The notes beneath the pieces were generated by a model that was given only the letters and a program-made list of their open reading frames with translations, did no database searches and was not told where the DNA came from. This document shows, piece by piece, positions 31,092-42,162 of a stretch of DNA of 64,000 bases (positions are counted from its first letter, which is position 1; each line of letters starts with the position of its first letter). The stretch is from Skeletonema tropicum (lineage: Eukaryota > Bacillariophyta > Thalassiosirophyceae > Thalassiosirales > Thalassiosiraceae), in contig CM074133.1 in NCBI GenBank assembly GCA_037178625.1, positions 1,984,001-2,048,000 of the forward strand, in the 5' to 3' direction. Made by a program: the position numbers and the translations under genes.

Positions 31092-32536
31092 ATGGCTGTT
31101 ATTGATCCTCCTGATGAGGCCACGGCTGCTGCCGCCGCCGCCGCCGCTACGAGCAGCCGCCCAATCCGTCTTGACTCAATTCGCACAGTGTTCATGTTGT
31201 CCATAGCAGTCACATGCATTACGACTGTCTTCATGACTAATGCGGCGTCCATGTCATTTGAGCAAACCAAGATTAATGATCAAAGCAGTTTCTCGGCTCC
31301 TCAACTTGAGATACGACATCATAACAACTCGTCCTTGTCTTTTGCTGTAGATGATACCGCCGGCAATGAAGTCAGGAGAAATCTTTCCGAACCGGAAGGA
31401 CGGCCTTTGCCATCATCTCAAGCTTTGAATATTACAGAGCTTAAAGAAAAGGCAGAGCAAAAGTATCAAGAGAAGAAAACAGAGGAACAGCAACAGCAAA
31501 GCAACAATCGCCCATCGGGAGTTGTTTATGAATACATTGAACCACCTCCCATAAATCTTACAGCCAGAGCTCAACTGAGCAACAAGTTCAGACTTGGCCT
31601 ACCGAACCTTACAAACACCAACACATCCTCTGCAATATGCGGTATCGTTAAGGATGCAGAAGCATATCTTGATGAATGGGTCGATTACCACTTCGGGCTC
31701 GGCTTTCACACAATTTACCTCATTGACAATTCTGACAAGCACGAACTCAAATCATGGCAAGACAAGCGACGCAATGCAGGATATTCCGTCCGAGTCCTTC
31801 CCAAACCTGGCACTCATCGTCAAATGTACGGATATCACATGTGTGCTGCAGAATTCAAAACTGATCATACCTACATGGCATTCTTTGATGTTGATGAATT
31901 TTTAGTGCTGAAAAAACACAATCGGGTGGATGATATGCTGGCGGATCATTTGAAAGAAGGGTCATTGGCAGTTAGTTGGTTCATCTTTGGTTCTGGCGAT
32001 ACGTCCACTTATGCCCCATTACCAGTAACTAAGCGATTTTTGTATCGAGATGGAGGATGGAAAGATACTCGTCATCGACAATGGAAAACTGTCAAGTCCA
32101 TAGTGAAATTGGAGGACTATGGTGGCTACCCCAAGTCTCCACACAGTATGAAGACAAAGCGTGGAACTTGGAAGGATACCAACGGTGGAGGAACATTTGA
32201 TAAAATTGGGGCGGGCAATGAAGATAGGTGAGAGTATTTGTTTTCCTGTCTCCTGCAATCGTCATTGAACCACAACTAATATATGCTCTACGTTGATATT
32301 ATAGACCAACAGATGTAGCAGTGCTCCATCATTACAAATATCTTTCACCAAAGGAGTTTTATTGGAAAAGCTGTGTGCGGAAAACAGTGGATGATAAATT
32401 CAAGGATTGCAGTGATGACAAGCAGAAAACGGTGGAGTCTTTCAAAGGTAGCAGTTTTGATGATTCTGCTTGGGAATCGCTGAAAAAGAATGTGCCCCGG
32501 TATGCAATGTATGACGAATTCGAAGATTTCATGTAG
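31092..32536 (+). CDS. Second GT92-like glycosyltransferase, Golgi type II membrane protein
   Basis: Exons are 31092..32227 and 32305..32536. The 77-bp intron (GTGAGA...TTATAG) falls after the second base of an Arg codon, and joining yields 455 residues. An Ala run (GCC repeat) at 12-19 precedes the signal anchor at about 32-50 (TVFMLSIAVTCITTVFM). The stem includes a Gln/Glu coiled segment. Catalytic blocks are AICGIVKDAEAYLDEWVDYH, FHTIYLIDNSD, YMAFFDVDEFLVLKKH with the DxD at 266-268, and the C-terminal VAVLHHYKYLSPKEFYWKSC. This matches GT92 and related GT-A enzymes. The gene at 22774 lacks the intron. The 28126 sulfotransferase lies upstream on the same strand, with CCDC25 between on the opposite strand. 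Confidence 0.88.
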
Positions 32537-32669
32537 GGGTCATGTAGATGTAATTGTTGGAAGTTAAGAGTTACAGTCATTGATCTCTTATTATTTGCAG
32601 TTATTGATTTATTCTCGTCCGTCAATGTACAGTGTAGTGCTCGCCGGCATTCCCCACCAGTTCTCCTCT

Positions 32670-34209
32670 TTAGTAATTACCCCCATAATCATCATTTTCC
32701 ATTGGCACACGCAACTTTGCCCTCTCCCACTTCTCCAACGGTATCCCATCTACAATTCCCAACCCATTACTACAACAAATCTTCTTAAACCCCACATCAC
32801 AACAAACCTGCGGTCTTTCACAATCAAAATTACTCTCGCATCCATTCTTCAACACTCCCCCAAAGATGTTATTCAAGAATGAATCCTTCTCGTCCTTCTT
32901 TCGGCTTTGTGCCAGTTGTTCGGCGAGGTAGGCAGCCTTTTTCTTGTTCACTGCATCCATTGCACGTACCTCCTCTTCGATTTTGATAAATTCGTCAGGT
33001 GTGATGGGTGGCAAACCGAATCTTTTACGTGACTCGTTCTTTCGTTGGAGTGCATCACGATCGTAGGGGACTTGAGAATCCGTATTGATCGCATTATTGT
33101 TGTTTTCGGGAAGCTGCATTGCTTGTTCGTTGGGATTGTTGAACAGAGATGATGACGACGACGACTTGCCACTAATGAGGTTGGTAAGTGGATTCCAAGT
33201 TTGAAAATTCACATGTGTCATATCCTCCCACGTAATCTTTTGATTATTCTCCTCAAGGCCGTAAAAGACTGGCACGCCATCTGGATTGACCGGAGACATC
33301 TCTGCTAGTGCGTGGAACACCCCATTCTCGGGACGGACAGCCTGATCGTTGATGAGGAGGTGGGAGACCTTGTGTTCCGTGATGAGGCCGGTAGTTCTGT
33401 CGAGATAGTATTCGCTAATACCATCGACGTGGAGAGTGTTGCGGGTTCCACCCATGATCATCTTCGGTACAAGTTCGACGTTCCAACTGACTCTGTGAAA
33501 AAGGAGATAAATATTAGACGAACAGCGTTAGGGGAAATGATGATGAAGGAACACAAGCAAGTCAAGACGACCAAAACACTACACCAATCGAACTCACCTA
33601 ATAGCCTTCCTCGCCCAATCATACGTACTCCGAAACGTCAAACCACTCTTCTCCTCACAATAAAACATATACACCACAGCATGAATAAACGAGAACGCTC
33701 TTTTATAATTACTCAACCCATGCAAACTCACGCCTGTCGGATCAATCACCTCCAAATCGGTATGGTAAATGTTCCAACTTGGATCATTAGTGAGGAGCTT
33801 GGGATAATCGTTTCGTAATGTGTCCATGGCCCGGCCCAAGTTGATTTCGAATTCACGCTGTTCGTCTACCATCGTGCTGAGGGTGGAGGAGGTGTTGGCG
33901 ATTCCGTTATTATTATTATTGGTGGATACTGATTGTTCTTGCTGCTCCTTTTTGGTGGTGGCGGCGGCTGTATATCTGGTGAATTCGCTGAGACTGATTA
34001 TCAGTTATCATCGCTAGTACTGCTTGCTTGTAGGAATTGATTCGTAGCGAAGCAGTTTTCTTCGGAATGCGATTATTGGTTGGGGTTGTGGTGAAGGCGA
34101 GAAGGGGATTGTTGGATAGTGAAGACGACGACGACGATGATGATGTTGTCGCCGCCGTTGAGAGAAGCGCGAGGGAGGTTAGCGCTGATGATCTTATTCT
34201 TCGCCGCAT
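32670..34209 (-). CDS. DUF2358-like (NTF2-fold) protein with Cys-rich C-terminus
   Basis: Clear exons are 33598..~33967 and 32670..33492 (105-bp intron; the AG/A split codon restores Arg). A first exon 34021..34209 probably supplies a Ser/Thr-rich targeting peptide starting MRRRIRSSALTSLALL. Between exons 1 and 2 a 53-bp intron with GTACTAGC and ATACAG ends is suggested, but it leaves the phase one base off, so this junction is unresolved. The central domain reads MDTLRNDYPKLLTNDPSW, NIYHTDLEVIDPTGVSLHG and DGISEYYLDRTTGLITEHKV, as in plant and algal DUF2358 proteins, usually plastid-located. The C-terminus holds a Cys cluster (CESNFDCERPQVCCD, KICCSNG) not usual for the family. The molecular function is unknown. 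Confidence 0.72.
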
Positions 34210-34718
34210 GATATAATTTCTCTACTATAATGAGTAGTGTATTCTTTTGCAATTTATGTAATTCTTCCTACTCGATCAAAAGAGATTCTTCGAGTCAATC
34301 ACTGTAGATAATATATTATGACGAAGTTGCTTACATCGGCAGTTCACGAACAAAACATCGCCGGCTCCTGCTCATTCTCTTGCCACAAGCGCTTTGCTGA
34401 TGCCGGCCGCAAGCTGTTCCGCATCATTGGTAGACGTGGTGTGATTCATCTTGTGTTCTTTCCGTGTGATTGAAGCAGAAGAATTCGCGCGTCAATTTAG
34501 ATCCCATTCTGATCGCTACGTTCCGCCCCTCGAGTCGCCAAGTACAAGTCCATACTTTCTCCTTCTTGGGATGGTCTCTGGACTCTGGTATTCCATTTTC
34601 TCATCTCTCTCCTCCCTCTCCATCCACGCACTTCATTCACTTTTTTGGACTTGAAAAAGAAGCTACAATACTTTAGCAGCCTACCTGCGTTGTCATTCAC
34701 TGCTGTTTGTATGCAAGG
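34210..34718. promoter_or_regulatory. Divergent intergenic region
   Basis: Separates the DUF2358-like gene (minus) from the DUF1499-like gene (plus). CT-rich near 34600. No gene or clear motif seen. Confidence 0.4.
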
Positions 34719-35335
34719 ATGCTTGTTGTTGGCGTAGCAGCAAGAGCAGCCCTAGCGACGGTAACGTTGGTAGCAGTACAACTTGGTCATCCTCTTGCAT
34801 CTGTGGCTCAGGTCGGGTACATTCCTTCCTCTGATATCGAACAAGCACGCGGCTCAAATCATGTGAACCAAACACAAACTGTGTCAGCAGCGGCTATCTC
34901 GAACCACCAAATCGTTACATGTCCCCACTCAAAACATTGAGCGATAAAGAAACAGCGTATCGTCGTGCAGTACGAGATCTATCGGCGCTAAACAGCAATA
35001 AGGTTGAAGGAATCGCAAAAGATTCTTACATACATGTAGAAGTTCCGGGTACTGCGCCTGGATCGATCGACGATGTTGAGCTACTATTCGCTGACGAAGG
35101 TGTAGTAAACGTACGTTGTGAGGCGAGAGTGACACTTCCTCCTCCACCATTCTGTGTCAAGAAGAACTGTATTAATGGTAACATGGATCAAAGAACGCGG
35201 GTAGAGGAGATATCACGAGTGCTGGGTTTGCCCGCAGCTGATTCAGATCGGATGAAAGAGACAGCGAAATGGACTCCTATATTTTTCAATTCTGACCGAG
35301 TACCAGACATGCTAGAATATGATGATTACCAATGA
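34719..35335 (+). CDS. DUF1499-like protein with targeting peptide, one frameshift
   Basis: The first frame from the ATG at 34719 gives a hydrophobic leader (MLVVGVAARAALATVTLVAV) and runs to a stop at 34940. The second frame continues from the same place with RYMSPLKTLSDKETAYRRAV, SYIHVEVPGTAPGSIDDVEL, LFADEGVVNVRCEARVTLP and a closing TRVEEISRVLGLPA. The pattern of SPW-like start, IHVE, DDVEFxF, VxxRxxAR and RIExIR is that of DUF1499, whose plant and algal members are often thylakoid-lumen proteins. The frames must be joined by a one-base shift between about 34885 and 34925. No splice pair explains it, so a base-call error or a recent mutation is likely. The usual Cys pair (CPxSxNC) before the SPW motif was not found. 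Function unknown. Confidence 0.6.
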
Positions 35336-35732
35336 TTCAGAATTTGTATACAAATTAATTACATGATGTGCTTTAAGTTATGATCAGTTAAGATTTACGT
35401 GCTACTCTAGCCCAGCGTTGCTCAAATCTGCAACTTGGTCAAGGTGTCTTGCGGCTTGAACCTCACCAATTTCCCAATCCTTGCACCCATAAATGTACTC
35501 GCACCATTATGGCATTCACTGTTGCTGTCACTTCTACAATTATGTTGTGCAAACAGTGACATTCTCCAAACAGAAGGATAAAGTAGTGCCGTCTGGAGAT
35601 GTGTAGATGCAAAAGCTTAAATGAAAAAAGAGTTCCACAGATGTTGTTACTCGGATATACCTCGACATGATAAGCCTAATCTGTCCTGATGCTTCATTAT
35701 TTGTGCAATCAAAGAGACTTCAAATACACCAA
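35336..35732. other. Convergent 3' intergenic region
   Basis: Lies between the 3' ends of the DUF1499-like gene and PEX3; nothing recognised beyond probable 3' UTRs. Confidence 0.6.
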
Positions 35733-37313
35733 CTAGCTGAAGCAAATGTCGCTCAGCTCCGCAACTGCATCAAAGAATTTAGGAATGTACACATTTGGGG
35801 CAGAGGGCAATGGTTCCTCCATCATTCTAAATACGCCCTCCCAATCTTTTATCTCTTCTTGATGGGATGGTGGCTTGTAGAAGGTTGCAACTGTCTGCTT
35901 TTGCAAATGTGTAATGACTTTGGCCAATGGTTTCCGTTCTTCCTCGCCACCTTCTTCTTGCTCATCTGTCCTATTGTTGATTGTTGTTGATGGAAACAGT
36001 TTGGCATACCCACCCACTCGCAAATACGTAAATGTGACATTCAAACACATTCGTTCCGCATGCGCATAGGTTGGACTCTCCAACAAGTCATACGTCTCAT
36101 CTAATATATATCTTGCAAGCTCATCCATCGATTCGTCACTCGATTGTTCTACGTCATCAGGAATAATGAATTGGACTAATGCACTTGAATTATCTTTGTG
36201 CTGTCTCTTCTCGATAGAATCGCGCATTTTCTCCATCCAGGATGACACATCATCAAGCGATACGTCATCTCCTCCCAGCACATCCCAATTCTGCAACACA
36301 TCACGAGAAGCATTTGCTATTGCCTCAACCAGTGAGGGTATTCCTTTGGAAAACACGTGATGATACGTTTTTGCAAGGACGGTCTTGTGTGATGATCTGT
36401 ACCGATCACTCCCATCCGAAGAAAGAGATGACGTTTGCTGCTCTTGACGCTCTTCGCGTTGTTCTTCTCTTAAAAGTCTACCCCCCAACAGATTCACTTG
36501 CACAGTAAGTACAAGGAAGACAAGCGTATGGGCATAAATGGTGGTCACCAATCGAGTAATGGATTTGTTTTTGATACTGTTCCAAAGCTCCCCTTCGCGT
36601 TCACGAATATTACCACCCGGTTCGCCACCTTCGCTTCCTTTCTTTTGGGCACGGATGCGCTTCAACTCCTCCATTTCAGCAGTTATGTCTGTCTCTTTTG
36701 TTATTGCCTTCTTTAGTGTTGGTAGAAAATCTATCATGGCACGAGATGCCTCAAGACGGCATCGATCCATTCTAGAGTTTCGAATGAATTGTGCAGACGC
36801 TGCAGTATTTTGGTTTTTGTTGTAGGCGTTGATTCCTGCAGAGATTCCTGCAGAAACAGCCGCCCCAATGGCTGCAGTTGTAGATGACATGATCTTCTCA
36901 CCGACGCCTGCACTATTATTAGTTGCTCCATCGCTACTTCTCTTTGAACTGTGATGTGGAGAATGTGGATTAGATCTGTGCCTATGATTGTACTCCGACC
37001 AATCACCCCTTGATCGGCGAGATCGAAATTCTGTCCGAGGTGATTCAATAGGATTATGATCGAAGTCATCACCGTCGTCGCTTTCACTTTCGCTATCATA
37101 TCCGCTCCCCTCACCGAAGACGTAGTCATCTTCCTCTTCCTTTCCTACGTAGGCGTTCCAAGCCCAAGATCCCAATCGATACACACCGTAGGCCACAGCT
37201 GCGGTTGTCGCCAACGTGGTGAGTGGAGAATGATGAGTGGGTTGGTTGTGGATATTGCGACGGCGTCTTCGTCGGCTGGGATCGTATCGATTATTGCGTG
37301 CCTTGAACGACAT
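35733..37313 (-). CDS. PEX3: Peroxin-3 (peroxisome membrane biogenesis)
   Basis: A single-exon protein of 526 residues, longer than the ~370-440 usual in animals and fungi. The start MSFKARNNRY is followed by an Arg run (14-19) and one transmembrane segment at about 31-54 (LTTLATTAAVAYGVYRLGSW). The extra length is an acidic and Ser/His-rich insert (residues 58-130). The conserved cytosolic core has SRAMIDFLPTLKKAI, the hydrophobic family block TTIYAHTLVFLVLTVQVN then LLGG at about 257-278, TYHHVFSKGIPSLVEAI, and the C-terminal ARYILDETYDLLESP. PEX3 anchors in the peroxisome or ER membrane and docks PEX19 with its membrane-protein cargo. Presence of FadH at the other end of the window fits active beta-oxidation, but this is not linkage evidence. 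Confidence 0.9.
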   Translation of the reverse strand: MSFKARNNRYDPSRRRRRRNIHNQPTHHSPLTTLATTAAVAYGVYRLGSWAWNAYVGKEEEDDYVFGEGSGYDSESESDDGDDFDHNPIESPRTEFRSRRSRGDWSEYNHRHRSNPHSPHHSSKRSSDGATNNSAGVGEKIMSSTTAAIGAAVSAGISAGINAYNKNQNTAASAQFIRNSRMDRCRLEASRAMIDFLPTLKKAITKETDITAEMEELKRIRAQKKGSEGGEPGGNIREREGELWNSIKNKSITRLVTTIYAHTLVFLVLTVQVNLLGGRLLREEQREERQEQQTSSLSSDGSDRYRSSHKTVLAKTYHHVFSKGIPSLVEAIANASRDVLQNWDVLGGDDVSLDDVSSWMEKMRDSIEKRQHKDNSSALVQFIIPDDVEQSSDESMDELARYILDETYDLLESPTYAHAERMCLNVTFTYLRVGGYAKLFPSTTINNRTDEQEEGGEEERKPLAKVITHLQKQTVATFYKPPSHQEEIKDWEGVFRMMEEPLPSAPNVYIPKFFDAVAELSDICFS

Positions 37314-37877
37314 GTCGATTTGGATATCTTGTGATGCTTAGAGAAGGAGTTAAGTAGAAGCAGCTGAGAGTTGAAACGACAGATTGCCCTCTAGCCGCAG
37401 TCACTGTGAAACGGATGGGTTCTGCCAGATACAGCTATTAGGCGGACGATTATGGCATGGGCGGCTATCGTATACTAATACCGAAGTGCTATGCACTATG
37501 CATGCGGTGGTAGTTGCGGTGAAGTGAAAAAGGGAAAGTGGCAAGCTTTTTTGGCGGGAAGAGAGATATGTATCTACTCAAACAGCTTTCAATCGAGGCG
37601 AGATCGATCTGTAGTGATGACAAAACATCATAGAAGATAGTTGCAATATCAGATTAGAGATCCAGATGTTGTCTAAGACTCTAGCTGCTACAGTAGATGG
37701 TTGCATAAAAGTATGCAGCCTGCTGCGGGTATAATACTTGCATTACAATGAACTTACTTGGGCCATTCAAAAGGAAGGTGACGTGGTCTTGGGCTCGCTC
37801 AATGAAAATGTTGGCATACACAAACACGACAGACTGATAATGCGTTCAGGAAACTCGTGAAAACTTCAGTCATTTCT
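37314..37877. promoter_or_regulatory. Upstream region of PEX3 and 3' flank of the next gene
   Basis: No gene seen. The first ~250 bp should contain the PEX3 promoter. Confidence 0.4.
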
Positions 37878-38561
37878 TCATATATCATCCCAATCGATGC
37901 TGTCGTCATCACTTCTGTCTTCATGTATCACTTCTTTTGACGCGTGAGATTTTGTTGTGTCCTCTAAATCTGTTCTTTCAAGCTGAAATTGATTAAATAA
38001 TAATTGATAGCCTTCCTTTACAACGTCAGCAGCCAGAGACTTTGCAACATCTCGTGCACATGGAATCGTGATCAGTCTCTCATTAATTGCCCATATCGGC
38101 CGAGTTTTGGTTTCTTCCCAGTTAATTGAAGTTTGTATCAGAGTTGACACAGCAGCAGAATCAACCACCGATTCATGCAGATCTGGATACTTTGCTTTCA
38201 ACACATCATTCATTATCATTGCCACTAAGGGGGCATCATCCCAAACCCGCAGCGTAGAGAAATCAATTACAACAGTGTCCTCGGTAGATCGCTTTTCGAC
38301 ACAAACATTCAACGTAGATTGAGCATCACATCGTTGTCTCCAAATATTCTGCAGTGGACTGCCCTTTCTCTCTTTTCTATAACCATTTGCTCTTACTGTC
38401 AGAAAATTGCAAACTTTTGCAAGCTCGTACAATCTTCGTTCTTCTTGGTTGAGACGATGGCAATGGTATCTACTTCCTGTTCCTCTCTGCTTCTTCGCTC
38501 CTTTGCCGTAGCTCAGTCGCTCGACGTCGTCAATATGCGGACGAAATACTTTGGCTTTCAT
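37878..38561 (-). CDS. Conserved hypothetical protein, basic RNA-binding-like core
   Basis: From the first in-frame ATG (38561) the protein has 227 residues; the frame stays open to 38765 without an ATG, so a small upstream exon ending in an acceptor near 38751 (GTTCTTCAG) is possible. The conserved-looking part is VERLSYGKGAKKQRGTGSRY, HRLNQEERRLYELAKVCNFL and GYRKERKGSPLQNIWRQRCD, rich in Arg/Lys with regular spacing. After it comes a more hydrophobic section (VVIDFSTLRVWDDAPLVAMI) and an acidic end, DRSDDDSIDWDDI. I do not recognise a named family; the basic core resembles small nucleic-acid-binding modules such as R3H-type domains only superficially. It is transcribed toward PEX3 and follows the metacaspase. 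Confidence 0.6.
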   Translation of the reverse strand: MKAKVFRPHIDDVERLSYGKGAKKQRGTGSRYHCHRLNQEERRLYELAKVCNFLTVRANGYRKERKGSPLQNIWRQRCDAQSTLNVCVEKRSTEDTVVIDFSTLRVWDDAPLVAMIMNDVLKAKYPDLHESVVDSAAVSTLIQTSINWEETKTRPIWAINERLITIPCARDVAKSLAADVVKEGYQLLFNQFQLERTDLEDTTKSHASKEVIHEDRSDDDSIDWDDI

Positions 38562-38852
38562 GTCTTCTGTGTTGTTACACTTGTTATCTTGTTTATTGGC
38601 AACGACATCATCATGATTACGATCACGCACATCAAAGATCTGAGCTGGTAGGTGGGGTTTTGGTGGGGTTACTGGTTGGTATTTATGAAGGGCGAACGGT
38701 CGGTTGTGTCGTCCAAAAACAGCTTCTTCAGACTGCGCTGCCTTGATACATGCTCTGAAGAACAAATGAATTTATACTGCCAATAGCTTCACTGCGGTGT
38801 TTGTCTACATTAAACAAAGGTTTATTATCTTTACTCAACGGATTAATTACTC

Positions 38853-40433
38853 TTAAAAAAAGGCATCGGCGAACAATGCAGCTCCAACAGCAGCAATTCC
38901 CAAGCCAAACAAATCATTACCATCTCCTCCTCCAAAGCCCGGTCGTGCTGGCCGAACGTGTCTTCGCTTTTGTCTTCCCACTTGAGGGTTGTGGTTCGGC
39001 TCAATCAAGCTCGTGATTCCTCCTCCACCCTCACTACTCTGGCCTAGTGAGAAAATCCTCGAGTTTGCATCAAACTGTTGGCTGGAAGTTAGTTGTGGTC
39101 TCTGACTGTGCCTCTTCTTTCGTAACTCCCTCTTCACTGCACTCAGAAAGTCATGGTAAGTTGCACTAGGACATTGCTCATAAGCCTTGGTGAATGCAAG
39201 TGTCATAGCCCCTCCTGCACCACGATAACCTTGAACGTCGGCACTCGTTTGAGAATCTTCACATCCAGAGAAAAGAACGACATCTCCTTTCGAGTGAGCA
39301 GGGTTGATATCCTCAGTCCATCTCCTCGTATTGACATTGTAATCAAAAGGTAAATCCAGTCCAGTGCCACTGTGGCACATGTCCATCAACGCAGTCAACC
39401 TTGCCCCCTCGGGCAAATTATACACAAGACTGCCCCACAAAACATCGTCCGTAATTTGTCCAGCTCTCGCGTGATCCAATGGTATAACTGTTTCATTGTA
39501 TCCATCCGCCTCATGACCAGTTGTATCCGGTACCTGACCTCCATGTCCACTGAAATGGAAGAAGAGTACGTCTCCCTTCTGTACGTCCTTCATCAACCAA
39601 GCCATGGCTTTCATGATATTCGACGCGTTGGGTTGATACTCGCTACCTCGATGACGTTCATCCGTTAGCATTAACATGTGAGAACCATCATCAGGGAATC
39701 CATTCCTCAACAAAAGGGTTTGCATATTCTTAGCATCGTTGATACATCCTCTCAAGGCTGCTCTTGTACCAGTGTAGTTGATACCAATCAACAAGGATTT
39801 GTGACGCCCATTGGGTGTAATACTGGACACCCCTCTAGGGACATAATTCACGGTTGTCATCCCAATGGGTGGCGGATTGTATCGTGACGATGCTCTGCTG
39901 TGAAATTCACGCCAGGTCGTAGAGTATGGCGGTGGACGATATGACGTTGTTGCTGATGAAGAAGAAGTTGTTGAATAATAATCATTGTTTGTTGCATTTG
40001 ATGTATTATCCCCAAATGTCATTCTAAAAAATGGACGTCCATCAATTTCATAACACCACTCGGATTGATTTGGAATTGTCTTGATGATTTCACTTCCAGT
40101 CGGTGAGCGTACTTTAATTCTCTGACCAGGTCCCATCCCACTGGGAATGTGAACTTTCATTGTTGTTGTCGTTGTTGTTGTTGATGATGATGTCGCAGAC
40201 ATGGCAGGAGCTGCGGATGTAGATGGTGCTACTGCAGTTAGAGACGAGGAATCAAACTGTAATCTGAAAAATGGACGGCCATCGACTTCGTAGCTCCATT
40301 CGGATTGATTTGGAATGGATTTGATAACTTCATCTCCAGCTGGTGAACGAACTTTAATCTGTTGTCCGGGATGCATTCCTGGAGGAATATGAACCTTCAT
40401 TGTTCCCGATGTTGTTGATTTAGGTGGTGCTGT

Positions 40434-40466
<33 letters not shown>

Positions 40467-41114
40467 CGCTGTTGCTGGTGTTGAGGAGAAAGGCGTCAAG
40501 TTGATCCCATTTGGATACGTGCCTGTGCCCAAACTAATACTCGCCATGTGTGAATTAATCTGATTGATTGTAGAATAGGATGATGATGACGCTGTAGCCG
40601 TAGACGACTGAACAGCAGTACTTGGTGCTTGCGGTTTACCATAACTACCAACAGTTCCCCCCGGTTGTGCATTTCCACAGCCCTTGCAATGTGTCTCCGA
40701 TTGAAGATTTGGAAAGGTGCAAACGGAACACTCCCAAAATTCATCACGATCTGCGTGATAGTTATTATTTCCTGTGGCAACACTGCTTGCATAATTGGGA
40801 TCGAACGATGGATTCATTGGTGGTGCCGATGGTTGAGTGTGCCCGTCGTCAATTTCATTCGTGGGTATGTAGGCGGTGGCTAGAATTGGAGCAGCACTTG
40901 CAGATGGTATACTCGAGGGGACATATGTTGAGGAGGGGACGGCAGTTGCTACTACCGGTGGAGCTGCCGAAGTTGTTCCCCCACCTCCTGAGGGTGAATA
41001 AACAGAGGTTGTTGGCATGGGCTGAGGTTGCTGCTGCTGAGATTGCTGCTGATTTATGCGATTACGCGTCGCCGGGTAGGCCATCGTAGCCTTCTTGTTC
41101 TTGAAAAATCCCAT
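38853..41114 (-). CDS. Metacaspase with RanBP2-type zinc finger and duplicated adaptor modules
   Basis: A single-exon protein of 753 residues. A Pro/Gln/Ser-rich N-terminus precedes a RanBP2-type zinc finger at 127-146 (FWECSVCTFPNLQSETHCKG; Cys129, 132, 143, 146). Two near-identical ~49-residue modules follow at 238-286 and 318-366, each starting TMKVHIP and containing IKVRSP and IPNQSEW. The peptidase begins at about 437 (RHKSLLIGINY) and has the catalytic His524 in FHFSGHGGQ and Cys580 in MDMCHSGTG, with the p10-like FSGCEDSQTSADV after it, so the p20-p10 order is type I. Family members are Ca-dependent, cut after Arg/Lys and take part in stress and death responses. A TGTTGC hexamer repeat (about 40437-40478) codes Ala-Thr repeats. 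The C-terminus is hydrophobic. Divergent from the giant gene at 42163. Confidence 0.92.
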
Positions 41115-42162
41115 GGTTGCTAATCTTCAGTATGTCTTCTATCTTCTAATGAATTTGGAAGGTGGCTTTGTGCAGCTACCAGCTACCATACACTTTTGCT
41201 CGTGTGTTGGTCATGGTTTATTTCTATTTTCTATCGCATTCTGTCGTGAGTCGTGAGCCGAGCGTTGAGATGGTCATTCCTTTCTTTCTATAGAGAGAGA
41301 GTTCAAGATGGTTTTCGAGAAATCGAGATAGGATCTCGCCGTGTTGCACGTGATTCAGTTAGTTCAATATCCACTTCTCATTCACGCATCTATTTGTCTC
41401 ATCCGGTAATGTTTTGAGAAAGAGTCATTTATGTCGCCGATGCAGATTGCTGAGGCCAATGAAAACGACGCCAAAAGCACGTCAATACACCCATTTTGCA
41501 AATCAAAATATCCACTGTTTCACCTTGTTTCACGCACCTGGTCCAACCGGTACATAAACTGAGACTTAGTCATTGTCGTCAAGGAGAGGCCAATAAAAAC
41601 GACGTCACAATACCCTCTTTACACCCATTTTGAGCTTCAAATATCCACTTTCATTCACGAACACTGCGTTCGCAACAAGTTTATTCCCTAATGAACTTCA
41701 AAGCGGTACTCAGTTTGGTAGTAGTAACATACGACTGATTCAACATGTGACAAAAAAATATTGATCGGGCCGGGCTCTGTGGTGAGTGGCGTGAAGTAGA
41801 TTCAAAACTAATCACTTATTTATCTAATCAAAAAAAAAAAAGTAGATTCACTCATCAAAATCCAATAATTATCATCGGTGGGAGTACAGATTACTTCTGA
41901 TCTTCTCATCACAAAATAGTAATTACCTACAATACACCTGATCTGAGTGTAACTTTCTGTAATAGAACTGAGTTAAAAGTTATTGGTGAGAGCAGTGTGC
42001 GAATTTCAGCGTGATGTTGCGAGCGGGGCGTGAACGTTTCCGATGTTATTGTTATGGCGCGTTGAGTGGAAAGTGCATGCGATGGCAATGAATACACTGC
42101 TGTTTCCCTAACAACTTGCTTTGTCATACCTACTACTTCTTCTTTTTCAGACAACGACAAGA
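41115..42162. promoter_or_regulatory. 1-kb divergent promoter region with repeated blocks and CRE-like sites
   Basis: Separates the metacaspase (minus) from the giant secreted-protein gene (plus). Two diverged blocks at about 41451-41525 and 41585-41665 share GAGGCCAAT, AAAACGACG, ACACCCATTTT and AAATATCCACT. ACGTCA, the core of cAMP/CO2-responsive bZIP sites known from diatom promoters, occurs at 41479..41484 and within GACGTCA at 41601..41607. A CTTTTTCAG at about 42142-42150 could be a 5' UTR splice acceptor just before the start codon of the plus-strand gene. Confidence 0.45.
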
